This document shows positions 1 to 10,729 of a stretch of 64,000 nucleotides of DNA, piece after piece (the stretch's first letter is position 1; the number at the start of each line of letters is the position of its first letter). Both the position numbers and the translations under genes were made by a program. The notes below the pieces were generated by a model, which was given only the letters and a program-made list of their open reading frames with translations, had not been told where the DNA came from and did no database searches. The DNA is from Trebouxia sp. TZW2008. Lineage: Eukaryota > Chlorophyta > Trebouxiophyceae > Trebouxiales > Trebouxiaceae. The stretch covers positions 62,358 through 126,357 of the forward strand of contig BDIU01000151.1 of the NCBI GenBank assembly GCA_002118135.1, in the 5' to 3' direction.

Positions 1-129
1 GCATCTGTTGCAACATCAGTCCCTTTTTCTGCAAGTACTTTTCAGACCAGGACCTGATGGCTGCCTAGATGTGAATCAACACTCAGAAAGATTCAAGCTG
101 AGTCATAGTGACTGGTTTGTGCTGTTCAG

Positions 130-484
130 GGTACCGGATAACAGCTTGTGCTGCCACAGACGATCAATGTGCATTTGTTTTGAGTCAGCCTAGGAAGATT
201 TTGCCAGATGAGACGCAAGAGACCCTGAGAACGTCCCAGTTCCCTTCACAACATGTCAAGGTACACACTGCATGCCTTGAATTGTGCATTGCTTTGTTAC
301 CTTGCACACTGCACCAGATCTGTGCTGGAGATATTGATTGTCAATGTCTTGTCTGGGCAGGCACAGGCAATTGTCAGTTGCCCAGTCATCAGGATTGTCT
401 GACAACAAGCATCTGTTACTGCAGGAAAAGTGGGAGAAAGAGTTGTACATTGCATCTGTGTGCTATGGACGAACAGTTAGCTAG
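130..484 (+). CDS. MUT9-like protein kinase, C-terminal end (5' part outside window)
   Basis: Two terminal exons are visible: 130-260 (enters in phase with one base carried over, ends AAG before gtacac) and 425-484 (after ctgcag, stop TAG). Together they encode about 63 residues that match the conserved C-terminal tail of the MUT9p/MLK (PPK) casein-kinase-1-related family: a YRITA start, DETQETLRTS, FPSQHVK, and a closing YIASVCYGRTVS. Members of this plant and algal family are nuclear kinases that phosphorylate histone H3 and light-signalling proteins; the Chlamydomonas founder acts in silencing. The catalytic domain lies left of the window. Bases 1-129 look like intron. The tail resemblance is strong; kinase identity rests on the tail alone. 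Confidence 0.85.
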
Positions 485-1500
485 AGCGAATCCGAGAGAC
501 AAGGACCACATCAGCAAGATTCAGCACTTTGTTCAGTCTGCCCGAATTCCTGGGCGATACCATGCTGTCTGGATTGAGCTGATTGTAGTGTGACTGTGTA
601 GAATGATAGACTCTAGTGGTAGCTTAGAAAGTCCTCTTTCATTCTGGTTCTCAGTGTAGCGTGTAGCTAGATTGCGTCAAGCAGGCTGCTAATTAGTGCC
701 TTGCAGCTTCAATGGTTTGACACTTCGTTATGCACTGTCTAGCCCTCAGCAACCATTTATTCAGGCTCCAAATGGGCAACCATCACTCCTGCTGCCCGAG
801 GCACCTGATCTTGAGATAGAGTGCTAAGGTTTGGACACAGGTGTTTTCACATCTGGCAGCATTGCCTTGTGCAGACTTGGGCATGTGCAGAGTCCACGTT
901 AGATGCAGATCCTGCAAAGTCTGTCACCAATCAAATCAAAAGCCTTCACCGTCTCTGTGAACGTCTTTGGCGCAATCTCAAAGAGTATTCAACGCCATAT
1001 GTCAGCACAGCTCTGACACCTGTTGTAGGCTGCACATGCACTGTGACAACTTATGCAGGAAAGGCTTGTCTCCCCAGCATGCAGTCGCAGCATCCAATCA
1101 GACCCCCAACAGATTGACATGAAATGGGGATTAGTGTAGAAACAAATAGCAAACTCACTACTTATTCAGGAAGACTTGAAAGACTGCTCTGGCTGGCTCA
1201 TGCGTTTGGCACGCAGTTCATGCGTTCAGTCGGCTCTGGACTATGGCATAAGCAGTAACTTGATAAGCCTGCAACTCAATGCAAATACAGGAACTAAAAG
1301 TGCAAGACACCATTTACTTTAAGACATCCTGGATAATCTGCAACTTCACATGTACCTAGCAGTATACAATGCTTGTACTACGCACTAGCGCAGTGCAATC
1401 ATACAGGTCTGGCTAAAGGGCCCACTCATTGGCTGAAAACAAAGAAGTTCTGCTTGGAACTTGCTATAATCTTGACAGCTTCTGCATTCTGGATACTGGT
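485..1500. other. Intergenic, convergent 3' flanks
   Basis: This stretch holds the 3' flanks of the MUT9-like kinase (+) and the thioredoxin gene (-). The open frame at 821-1117 has no recognisable domain, and I see no conserved splice-compatible coding. Confidence 0.5.
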
Positions 1501-2687
1501 TCAGTGACAGCCAGGGGTCAGACATTCCTTGCAGTCTGATATTGCCCGCTTAAGATAGCTGACTTTGTGCAAGTTTGCCGTAAAGTTCTTGGCCAACTGT
1601 CCATGGGTGTACATATGAAAGTACGGTAGCTTTGTGACGCCCATGCTTGCAGCAACAACACGCATTGTCTCATCAGCTGCATTGACCTGAAGCAGGACAA
1701 GAAGTTGTCATTGATTGCAGGGTGTTATAATGAAAAGATTGTAGACTTGCTAGAGACCAAACTGGTTGGAGACAGTGTATTGCTCCTGTGCATACATAGC
1801 TAGGCCCCGTATGATAGATGGGCCCCCTGCACCTGCCTTGCATGGGTTCTTAACAAATGAATGCATGACAAGGTGCGGATGTATTGACTTGCACAGCCCA
1901 CAGTACAGCTTGCTTGCAAGCGGTAAGCTGCTGCATCAGTAGGCAGAATACTGAGACACGGTGTCTACCTTTACAAAAGTGACATCAGGATTTTGCGTCG
2001 CAAGCTGTATCCACTTAGGATACAAAGCCTTGCATGCTTGGCACCAAGGCGCAAAGAATTTCACCGCCACCAGTCTGCCTGCCATGTTTCCTTGCTGAAC
2101 AGTCTCAGCGAGCATTTCATTCGTTGAAGCCAACATCAAATTCTCTGGACCATTTGCTTCCCACCTATGCAAAAGCAGAGTTGCAAGCTGGAGCACAAGT
2201 TGGGCAGCGCCCATTTCTGCATTCCAAGTTTGCTGTTGTTATCACAGCATGGAAGGGTCTCTTACCAGCTGTTGGTCTTTGCAAGAACAATGTCGGCCTC
2301 TCTGGCCAAACGCCTGCACAAAGTTGCAAACGCTGATGCTTGTGCACATCAACACCGGGGAGCACACAGCAGGTGGGTGCTGATAGATCGAAGATTTGTT
2401 GCATACCTGGCTTCCCTTTCCTTCTCTCGTCTGAGGGCATCCGGATGTGGGCTGATGCCACGATCTGACGGTTGATCGACAGGATCGGCTACTCTAGTCG
2501 ATGCAACTATGCTCGCTATCGCCAGCGTGGCGCTGGCTGTACACGAAACGGAGCGTTCTACAGGACGGACAAATTTGCGATCTGCAATCGAGACGTTCCG
2601 ATGTGTTGCCACCAGGGGTCTGCTGGCCGCCAATCGCAGCCGGTAACTGCCGCAAAGCGGGCTTGAAGCGTTGATTGCTACAAACAT
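1501..2687 (-). CDS. ACHT-like chloroplast thioredoxin
   Basis: Three exons (5' to 3'): 2687-2407, 2164-1969, 1686-1501; about 220 aa. The N-terminal ~90 residues are rich in Ala, Ser, Arg and Val and read as a plastid transit peptide. An RWEANG segment leads into the thioredoxin fold. The active site is WCQAC inside FFAPWCQACKALYPKW, followed by NPDVTFVKV and the cis-proline loop KLPYFHMY. KALxPK followed by NPDV is characteristic of atypical Cys/His-rich thioredoxins (ACHT), which carry oxidising signals from 2-Cys peroxiredoxin to chloroplast targets. The CQAC active site differs from classical CGPC. An in-frame upstream ATG at 2750 is an alternative start. The C-terminus has extra cysteines (CKECLTPGCH). 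It converges on the kinase gene. Confidence 0.85.
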
Positions 2688-3033
2688 AGTAGCAAAGATT
2701 GCTTCTGCGCCGAAAAACGGCTCAAATTTCTGACAGAAACTTCCATGCACGTTGTGAGGCTTGAGTACACACTTTACTCGAGGCGATGGGCTTGCGCTCG
2801 ATCGGGCAGTGCATGCCGCTGCCAGATGTGGGATGGGTCAAAGTGGCCCTTTTGCATGCAGCTGCACACCGTTCCTTGGACCAATCCGCTTTAATTTAAT
2901 TTTATTACTAAAATTGTGGTTGCCACACTTGGCAAGCGAATGCATTCCAGTCCCGACGATCAAAGCGTCCCTAGCAGCAGAACTTGCTTGCCGGAGTCAA
3001 CCTTGGCGATGCTGTAGAGCGATTTTTGCGCAC

Positions 3034-4015
3034 ATGCTCGTTCAGCTAATCTATGGCTTGAGTGCAAGCGTTACCTTCACGCTCGCTGTTTTCGTTTTTG
3101 ATGGCTCCCTCTTCGCCTGGCATCCAGTCTTCATGTCCTTTGGCTTTGTTGGACTCATGACTCTTGGTGTTGTCAGATCAATCACCTTTCGGAAACTCGA
3201 GGGAAAAGCGCGGGTCAAGGCAATTCAAATCCATGGCTTCATCCAGGCCCTTGCGCTGAGCTGCATGTTCGCAGGACTTGGTTGCATAGTGCAAAATAAG
3301 GTCAGCTCACAAAAACAAGCAGATCAAGCATAAATGCTGGGTTGTTACGAAACATCCAGCTGCATGCAAAGACAGCAACAGGTGCTGCGTGCAATGCAGA
3401 TTCTGCACAGCAGACCCCACTTGACAGGCGTTCATGCCAAGGTACTTAGCTGTTGTGACAAGTGCACACATTGATCGCCCAAGCTACTAACAAGAGCTTG
3501 AGCCACAGTTTGGAGCGACCACATCTTTGATAGCACTGTCAGCTGTTGCTGGAGGCATCGTATCTTTCAAGAGACTTGGCCTTATCTTCTTCTTCCCAGA
3601 AAAGCTACATGGCAAGCTAAAGTGGCTACACAGAAATGTATGGTATGCAATCTGCTGACACTCTTTGCCAGTGCCAGGGTCACTTGCATAACCCATTGTG
3701 TTGCTGCAGCTTGGACTGATAACATACTTGCTGGGACTTACAACAATAGAGCTAGCAATCTCACACCCTGCAGTGTACAAGGTGGGCCAGATTTGTTCAA
3801 CATGTTGCATCTTGTTGGGTCTGCTCATGATGAAAGGCAAAACTGCACCATTCATTGCGACCGCCATGCAGGCGTTTTGGAGTCAGTTGTGGCAGTTTTT
3901 GATTGCCATGCTGGCTGTGGCCATCCTAATGTTGGCATTGCAGAAGGACAACAGCAAGCTGCCTGTTTATTCTGGAACAGCATCTAATGGCTTGCACCCT
4001 GGTAAACTCCAATAG
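3034..4015 (+). CDS. Cytochrome b561-domain membrane protein
   Basis: Four exons: 3034-3300, 3400-3441, 3509-3637, 3710-4015; about 247 aa. Exon 2 is only 42 bp but supplies a conserved segment (RPHLTGVHAKFG across the junction). Intron 2 carries a textbook branch site, ctactaac, just before its acceptor. The candidate haem-ligand histidines are all present: HPVFM, IHGFIQ, the VHAKFG His and the LHRNLG His. Hydrophobic helices alternate with short loops as in the CYB561D/b561 ferric-reductase family, which moves electrons across membranes from ascorbate or similar donors. The start Met at 3034 opens directly into the first helix. A TGTAA signal follows the stop. The tail after the last helix is short and polar. 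Confidence 0.85.
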
Positions 4016-4034
4016 CATAGATGCAACCTATCAT

Positions 4035-4039
4035 TGTAA
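4035..4039 (+). terminator. TGTAA poly(A) signal, cytochrome b561 gene
   Basis: TGTAA lies 19 bp after the stop codon. TGTAA is the usual 3'-end signal in green algae. The short distance is unusual, so this could be chance. Confidence 0.35.
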
Positions 4040-4074
4040 GCCTTCATGATTCCTCTGGGCTCAATTAGGGCAAT

Positions 4075-7000
4075 TCAGCGCTGACTAGGACTCCTTGTGT
4101 TGTAGTCATGATCACTGCTGACTGATGCAGAACCAGAACCAGGCTGAAATCTTTCTGACGCATCAGTGAATGATTGACCGGGTTCCATGTCACCTTCACT
4201 CAAAGCACCGCTAGCGCCATATACAAGGCTTTGACTCTCATCATCGCTTCCTCCAATGATGACGTCACGCAATTGACTCGCAACAGATCCAACTTCATCG
4301 TAGTCCTCTCCCTGCATTGCAAACAGCCTGATGAAGTAATCCAGCGCTTTGTTTCAAGCATATGCGGGCAGCAGGTCCATGACAACAGCTCTTCTGATTG
4401 CATCTTTTGCCACGCCTCCATGATGTCTCATCTCACTTGCATCATGAGCATCTGCTCTTGTCCACTTGACAGGATGGCCAATGCTGCCAATCAGTACAAT
4501 GACCACATGCATTGTTCCTATGTTGGAGACCCATGCTGCTGTTGCACTGACCTGATGGCGGGTGCTTCTGCTCGGCTTCATGACGCGGCCTAGACCAGTG
4601 CCACGGAAGGCTGAAGACAGGCGCTCTCTCTGCCCGTATGACACCCTGATGCGGCCCACAATACGCCTGATCCCCTTGCTCACAAACTTGAAAGCCTGCA
4701 TTCAAAGTGACATTCAATGGCAAAGGGTTCTTCTTACAGGGTTATGACAGGATTTGTGCAACAACGTAGTTGTGCAGTTTTTGCAAAAGGTGTAGCAGCT
4801 GATGTGGGATATCATGTGCATGTGCCTCATGCAGAACTGATGGCAGCTCAGTTGCGCATGCCGCATAGGGACTGGGGCAGAGCGCCTGCGAGCATGGCCA
4901 GCTGGGTTGTGTTGCGTATGACTATGTGCAAGACAGGACGCAAGCAGCACAAATTTATGCTGCACTTATCATCTGGCTGCATAAGCAATAGCAACTTCAC
5001 GTACTCACCTGGATGACCCGGCCTTGCACCCAGTGTTCAACACCCGAGCCAGCACATGATGATGGACAAGACAGCACCACCATTGCAATGCAGCATTCAG
5101 CACAGTACAGACTGCGTTTCATCATTTGGCTGCCTAGGCAAGACAAGAACAGAAGCCTCTGCAAGTAGACAAAGTCCAGGCTTGGCAACAATTTGCACAC
5201 TCACTCGGATGGTCTGGCCTTGCACCCCATGCTTCACCCAGAGCCCGGCCATGCTGCATGTGACCATCAACAACAAAGGAAAGCCTGTACGTGAGTAGCA
5301 CAGCACAGCTTTTGGCCCTCTGAACTGCTTAGGCAACAACAGCTTGGCACTCACCCGTATTGTTTGGCCTTGCACCCAGTGCTCAACTCCAGAGCCTGCA
5401 GAAGCCTTAGGTAAAATCTTCTCGCTGCACAGCCTGTGCTGTCTGTCCATGATGTTCAGCACTGCCAGGTAGACTGAGCCGGCCACTGCAATGCAGGTTG
5501 TTGCCGCTATCAGGAACATGATCATGATCTGATACCTGGCAGCCTGCAACAGGAACATCACAGTCGTACAGGATTGAACACACACAGTACCCCCAAGAAA
5601 TGCCTGTGCTGCCTGTCCATCATGTTCAGCACTGCCAGGTACACTGACCCCGGCACTGCAATTTGTATTGTTGCCGCAATGTAGGAACATGATCATGATC
5701 TGATACCTGGCAGCCTGCAGCAACAACAAAGTCATTCAGGAAAATTGTTTCTGATGTCAAGCACTGCCAGAGAACAATTTGTCACTGTATGCCTGGCATA
5801 CAGAATAGTGGGTGGAAACAACATCGCGTGCTAACAGTGGCACCATCAATCGAAAGAACAATCATCACTACAGTGATGAGAACATCAATGGAATACACAT
5901 CCTGGCTCAGGTGCTAGGTGTGTGTCCTGTAAGTCCTAGCATGATCAAGCCAGCTTGGCAAGACAGGAGTTGTGCCACACACACCTAGCAGATGTGCTAC
6001 AAATGTGAAATTTGATTGCTATCAATGTTGTTGTCATGATTGTAACTGCTATTACTACTTTTACTGTTGAAGTTGTTGTCACCGTCATACAACTGGGTAG
6101 CTGCAGACCTGAGAGGGCACAGTGCCACCCAGAATTTGGCCTGTCATCATGCCAGGGATTGACACCACCCCCATCACGCTCATCTGGTTCAGCACAGGGG
6201 TGAGGGCAAGCACCAGGCAGCGCTGCAATGTCTCTCTGGTTGCCTCCATGCGCGACGCTCCAACTGCCAGCAGCAGCTCAATGCGCCCCTTGCCTGCACA
6301 TCAACTGCACAATGGGTGCCAAATCTTGGCCAGGGCAATATTTTTTGGCTCATCATGGCAAGCACAGCATTTGGCATGCTCAGTGCCCTGATGCTTGAGG
6401 CAACAAACGCAGGGAAATCAACAACAATCTGGCGGGCACAGATTACGCTGCGTAGCCTCTCATGCCGCACCACCAACAGCTCCTGCAGCAGCCTTTAGCC
6501 TCTGCTGTGAGGGAAACAAAAAGGAAACGTCTATGCGGTAAGGCATGTGTAGAAGGCCTTGCACAAACTGTGGCAGCCCTTCTTGCTCTTCAAGCACAGG
6601 CAACAGCAGATCGCATGTCTACAGTGGCCTGAACAGCCACCCTGTTGTACCATTTGCATCTGCTACAAAGGCACTGGCACAACAATTGCACAAACATGTG
6701 CATCAGTAGGCACAGTAGATTTGTTGCTGACATGCTTTTCAATCTTGACATCATTGTGTGCAGCTTTAACTGCGGATTGCTGTGCTTCTGATCATGATGC
6801 TTTTCCGCATGATGCTGTGAGACTTTCAAGCCAGTCTTTGCCTCCTGCAAACACCATTGCAGGAAGCACGGACTTGCTTTTGAGAGGCACAGCATCATCA
6901 AAGCCAGCCTTATGATCAAAAACTGAGAGATCTAGGCTGAGAGATCGCAACCTTCAGCCTCCTGACATGCTATGTATACAGCTCCTGTTTTGTCCTGTAC

Positions 7001-8898
7001 ACTTGTATGTGCCTTTGAATACAATTAGGCTGCATCTTTCTGTCTGATGCATGCTTGGCAACGTGGTTGACCTCACAGCCTGGATCTCACTCTGACAGAT
7101 GGCCCAGACAAGCAAAACAGCCCTGAAATGAACTAAGTAAGGCTTTGCTTGCAGTGGCTGTCAACAGAGCATTGCCGATGAACAAAGCAGTGCCTGTCAT
7201 CAGACCAGTGGCTTCTGCCACAGTGCAGACCTGTCGTGAGGTTTTCCATGACTGCTGACAGGCCAACACTGACTACACCACTGCAGTTACCCAGCAGCAT
7301 GCCCAGCGTGGGTATGAAGTGCTGAGCATTACCCTGACGGACTATGCAAACAAGCAGCATGGCCCACGCCCTGAACTAGATTGTGGGAGGCTTTGATTAC
7401 AGGGCAGACCTGTTGTGAGCTCTTCCATGACTGCTGACAGGCCGACGCTGACTCCACCAATGCAATTGCCCAGCAGCATGCCCAGCGTAGGAATGAAGTA
7501 TTGAGCATGCCACCAGGGCTTCACTCTGACAATCAGCAGCATGGCATAACAGATGACTCCCCCTGATGCTCCTCCCACCATGCCCAGTGTGTTGATCAGC
7601 ATGCCCTGCAGCCAAAGTTTGCTAGTCAGTCATTATGCCCAGTGTATCAGGCAAAATTGCAGCCAAAGCTTGATGATCAGTCAGCCAGTTGGGCTGCAAA
7701 TGCAGTCTGGTTGTCAGTGCTGACATGCATAGGTATACTCATAAATATACTCATGCGCCTCGTCAAGCAAAAGCGTGGCAGGCAAGAGCTGAACTCGAGC
7801 TGAGTCTCAGCAATGACCTCACCAACATTGCAAACTATGCTCAAATCCCCAGCTTTGCTTGAAACATCAATTGCAAAGCTGTTGCAAACACAACATGTCT
7901 TTCATATGCCTCACAGGCTGACCTGCACCCTTGAAGACGATGCCCTTTTCTACAATGCAGCCTACTTGATCTCGCTATGCTTCTGAGCAGGACACATGGT
8001 CTCACCAGAACTGTTAATTTCATGCATTCAAGTTGAATATCAGGTTAAAAGCGTGAGCTTACATGGTAGACAGCTGAGGGGCGGGAGACTGCTTCGGCGC
8101 CTGCAATGGTGATCATGAAGCCAGCATACAGCAGCACCAGCCACCATCGATCATATGAGAAGATTGGGACCAGAATGTAGCCTAGGATGGTCAGTTGAAT
8201 TGTACACCTGCATGCTTTGCAGGTGTTTCGCCAAGCACATAGTCTGTCCTAATTGTACATCAACATATACGATGCAATATGACATGCAATGACTGCATTG
8301 GCCATGCTTGCTGCACAATCTGATGCAACCATACTGCTGCATGCAATCATAGCAAGGACTGTGACCACATGCAGCAGGAGTGCTGCATAAGCTTGCTCCA
8401 GCATGCCAAAGCAGCGTTGCTTGGTGCAGCTCAGGAGCCTTGAGATCCCGCTGTTGCTTCATGCTTGTTGCTTGATGAGCAGCAAAATGGTGAAAGCAAA
8501 CAGAGGACAACCATACTGGCTAAGGCAAGTGGGTTTTACAACAAACCTATGAGGCGACCGGGCATTGGTGTGGTCACAGGCAAATTGCAACAGACAGTCA
8601 GTAGCACAAAAAGCATTATGTTGGCAGAAGGCACCTGCCTGACAGCCGCAATACCCAGAGTCTTGTGCAGGCCCAGGGAGAGGTACACAGACAGCAGCCC
8701 GTTCACCAGCAGCAACAAGGCAGCTAGGCCAAGAGCCAATGGACTAAGGTAAACTACATCTTCGTCTCCATCTGGCCTGGCGTCTGCACCCAACTGTTCC
8801 AAAAGACTGTGCTGGCTAAACACTGCTTGTTGAAGGTGCAGATGATTGAGATTGTCTACCGGATGTGCCAAAGTGCTTCCAGCCAGTGACGCAAACAT
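4075..8898 (-). CDS. UPF0014-family ABC permease, STAR2/ALS3/FetB type
   Basis: Seven exons: 8898-8639, 8207-8063, 7605-7410, 6293-6109, 5543-5355, 4695-4552, 4311-4075; about 451 aa, all phases closed. Conserved UPF0014 features appear in order: LGIAAVRCTIQL, LGYILVPIF, the IPTLGMLLGN loop, ELLLAVGASRMEA, PGMMTGQILGG and the AARYQIMIMFL helix. Bacterial FetB and plant STAR2/ALS3 are membrane partners of a small ATPase, linked to metal (iron) homeostasis and aluminium tolerance. The ~190-residue hydrophilic, Ser/Asp-rich C-terminal tail is far longer than in FetB. The ATPase gene ends about 300 bp upstream on the same strand. Intron 1 is best read with a GC donor (AG|GCAGGT), which restores the AVRCTIQL motif. 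Decayed extra copies of exons 3 and 5 lie in the introns. Confidence 0.9.
5006..5265 (-). repeat. Two decayed copies of the STAR2-like exon-5 3' end
   Basis: Exon 5 ends with a segment reading GSGVEHWVQGQTIR before gtgagt (5355-5400). Related segments at about 5208-5265 (GLWVKHGVQGQTIR) and 5006-5056 (GSGVEHWVQGRVIQ) each retain a gtgagt donor in the same phase. The 5006 copy has lost an acceptor AG; the 5208 copy has diverged. Most likely non-functional, but alternative use of the 5208 copy cannot be excluded. Confidence 0.7.
5595..5714 (-). repeat. Decayed upstream copy of STAR2-like exon 5
   Basis: Begins after ctgcag with the same AARYQIMIMFL coding as exon 5 (5543-5355). It carries a one-base insertion right after that motif; beyond the insertion, the shifted frame again resembles exon 5 (VYLAVLNMMDRQHR). 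A frameshifted duplicated exon. Confidence 0.8.
7229..7375 (-). repeat. Decayed downstream copy of STAR2-like exon 3
   Basis: Encodes FIPTLGMLLGN and VGLSAVMENLTTG followed by gtctgc, mirroring the end of exon 3 (7605-7410) and its donor. The 5' half of the exon is missing, and in the phase needed for splicing it meets a stop. Confidence 0.75.
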
Positions 8899-8943
8899 AG
8901 GGCTGGGAGTGGGTGGGGAATGGGAGGTATGGATTCAGATGGC

Positions 8944-9166
8944 AAACAGCTGACTGAGCTGTCTAGAGGAGGTGCGCGTAGTTCTGCTACTCTTTGTTGG
9001 ATGTGGATGTGAGCTTGGATGTGTCAATTCAGCAGCAAGCAGCTGATGTTTGGAAGAGGTGTGCGTGTATGTGCTACTCTTTGTCTGAAGGTGGCTCCAA
9101 CTCGGAGCTAGCTTCTAGACCGTTGTGGCTGATTCTAGGGGGCGTCAGCAACTGCTCAATAGCAAG
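8944..9166 (-). repeat. Duplicated C-terminal tail of the STAR1-like gene in its 3' flank
   Basis: The segment that encodes the end of the ATPase and its stop (9300-9207, residues near PRISHDGLEASPELE) recurs at about 9163-9033 (PRISHNGLEASSELE, also ending in a stop) and more weakly at about 9032-8944. The unit is about 130 bp. The copies lie downstream of the functional stop, before the permease gene. Confidence 0.75.
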
Positions 9167-9206
9167 CAGCTGACTGCAATATCTAGAAGATGTGTGGGTG
9201 TTTGTA

Positions 9207-10311
9207 CTACTCTTTGCCGTTTGAAGGTGTTTCTAACTCGGGGCTAGCTTCTAGACCGTCGTGGCTGATTCTAGGAGATGTCAGCAGCTGCTCAACAGCC
9301 ATTTCTGTGCCCAATGGAAGCTGCAAGATTCTGCCTCCAACCCTTGCTGGCTGTGAATCATCATGCGTCACCCAGATCAGTGCTGCTCCAGAACTTTTTA
9401 GCACCTTCTCGGTTTTGAGGGCAGACTCAATGTCTAGTGCACTTGTGACCTCGTCCAGCAGCACAAACTGAGGCTTCAATGCAAGCGTCACAGCAAGCAA
9501 TGTTCGCTGAGCTTCGCCACCCTGCATGCAGGCACTTTACTCTTGCTGCTGCTGATGATGATCATCATCATCATCAGTATTGGCATGATGCATATTTGGT
9601 GGTAGTGCGGATTTTGTGCTATACTTGTTTTGTTTTGGGTGCAAGACATGTCAGTGGAAACGTCTTGACAAGACGGTCACAGTGAAGCGTCTGTAAGCGA
9701 TGCTTATGAGAGCAGACACAATGGGGAGCATTGCATACACACCGATAACTCAGACCACTGTTGATTGAGCACGCCTTGCTGAAGACCAAGCTCGTGCACC
9801 AAAGCTGGCAGGTCGCCTCTGGGCCGTCCCTTCTGAGCTGCAAAACGCTGCAACCACATCCTTTTGTTTGCTTTGCTTTCTTTTGTGTGACTCCAGCTGA
9901 GCCGACCTTATGGGGTCTGCAATCACCTGTGCAGTGAAGTAGAGCTCTGAGGGTGTGCCCTTTAACTGCACTCGAGCCTGCGGCACGTATGTGACCAGAG
10001 CGCGCCAATTGGGAACGCCGAGTTGACGCGGTGATCTCTCGTCCAAGGTGATAGTGCCGCCCTGCAGACGACAAGTCACACCGTTCAACAGACCAGCGAT
10101 TGCCGGAGAGCCTCCAACCCCGCGATGTGCTTGCCTCAAACGGATCCAAACAAGCTAGCACTCGCAGGAGAAGGCTTTTGCCGACTCCGCTAGCGCCACG
10201 TATGAACAAGACGTCTCCCGGGCTTCGAACCGAAAAATTGAGGTTCGTGATGATCACACGTCCATCTACGACTCTCTTCAGGTTGCGCACCTCAAGAACG
10301 CTCGACGACAT
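9207..10311 (-). CDS. ABC transporter ATPase, STAR1/FetA type
   Basis: Four exons: 10311-10135, 10061-9927, 9847-9743, 9521-9207; about 243 aa, a normal length for a single ATP-binding subunit. Visible motifs: Walker A GASGVGKS, Q-loop YVPQ, signature LSGGEAQR, Walker B VLLDEVTSALD and the H-loop WVTHD. The GTITLDE and GVPNWRALVTYVPQ segments are typical of the FetA/STAR1 branch that pairs with UPF0014 permeases. Intron 1 has a GC donor (GAG|GCAAGC, matching the AG|GCAAG consensus of GC-AG introns). Its permease partner is the next gene downstream on the same strand. No transmembrane segment or transit peptide is seen, so it is probably a peripheral membrane subunit. It is divergent from the peroxin gene. 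Confidence 0.92.
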
Positions 10312-10729
10312 AAACCTATTGACATACTACAGGGCGATCGCTGCAGCTCAGTCCAGTGCTTCAGTGCTGGCTTGCAAGCACTGTGAAGCTGACTAGGTCT
10401 GGCAGTGCTGCTGGGTGCGCACGACTAGCGCACGCCGTCGCGTTCACGCGGGTTTACGCGACGGTTACGCTGCTCGTTCGTCGCACTGGCCATGCTGGAC
10501 GCACGTGACCGTGACCTGGCATGTCTCACCCCTTTCGGTTTGAGTTTTGGTCCGTGAAGAGTCTTGTGACAGCGGCAGCAGTGCATACCGTTCTGACATA
10601 TAGAATCGCTTGACTGCGGGACTTTCGTGTAGCGCAACCCGGAGGAGTAAGCAAGCCGCAAGTGCGTTATAACAACTTTGATCTTCAGCTTCGAAATAGC
10701 TTGCTGTAGCTCAATACTTGATAGGTGCA
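10312..10729. promoter_or_regulatory. Shared divergent promoter region
   Basis: The 418 bp between the ATPase start (-) and the PEX11 start (+) must hold both promoters. It contains a GC-rich patch near 10420-10500 with several CGCG and ACGC steps. No clear TATA box is seen. Confidence 0.5.

Noticed and set aside
821..1117. Open frame after the kinase gene
   Set aside because: No domain, no splice partners, and it lies in a convergent 3' flank.
9549..9580. Run of CAT/ATG triplets as a regulatory or coding repeat
   Set aside because: A simple microsatellite inside an intron of the ATPase gene.
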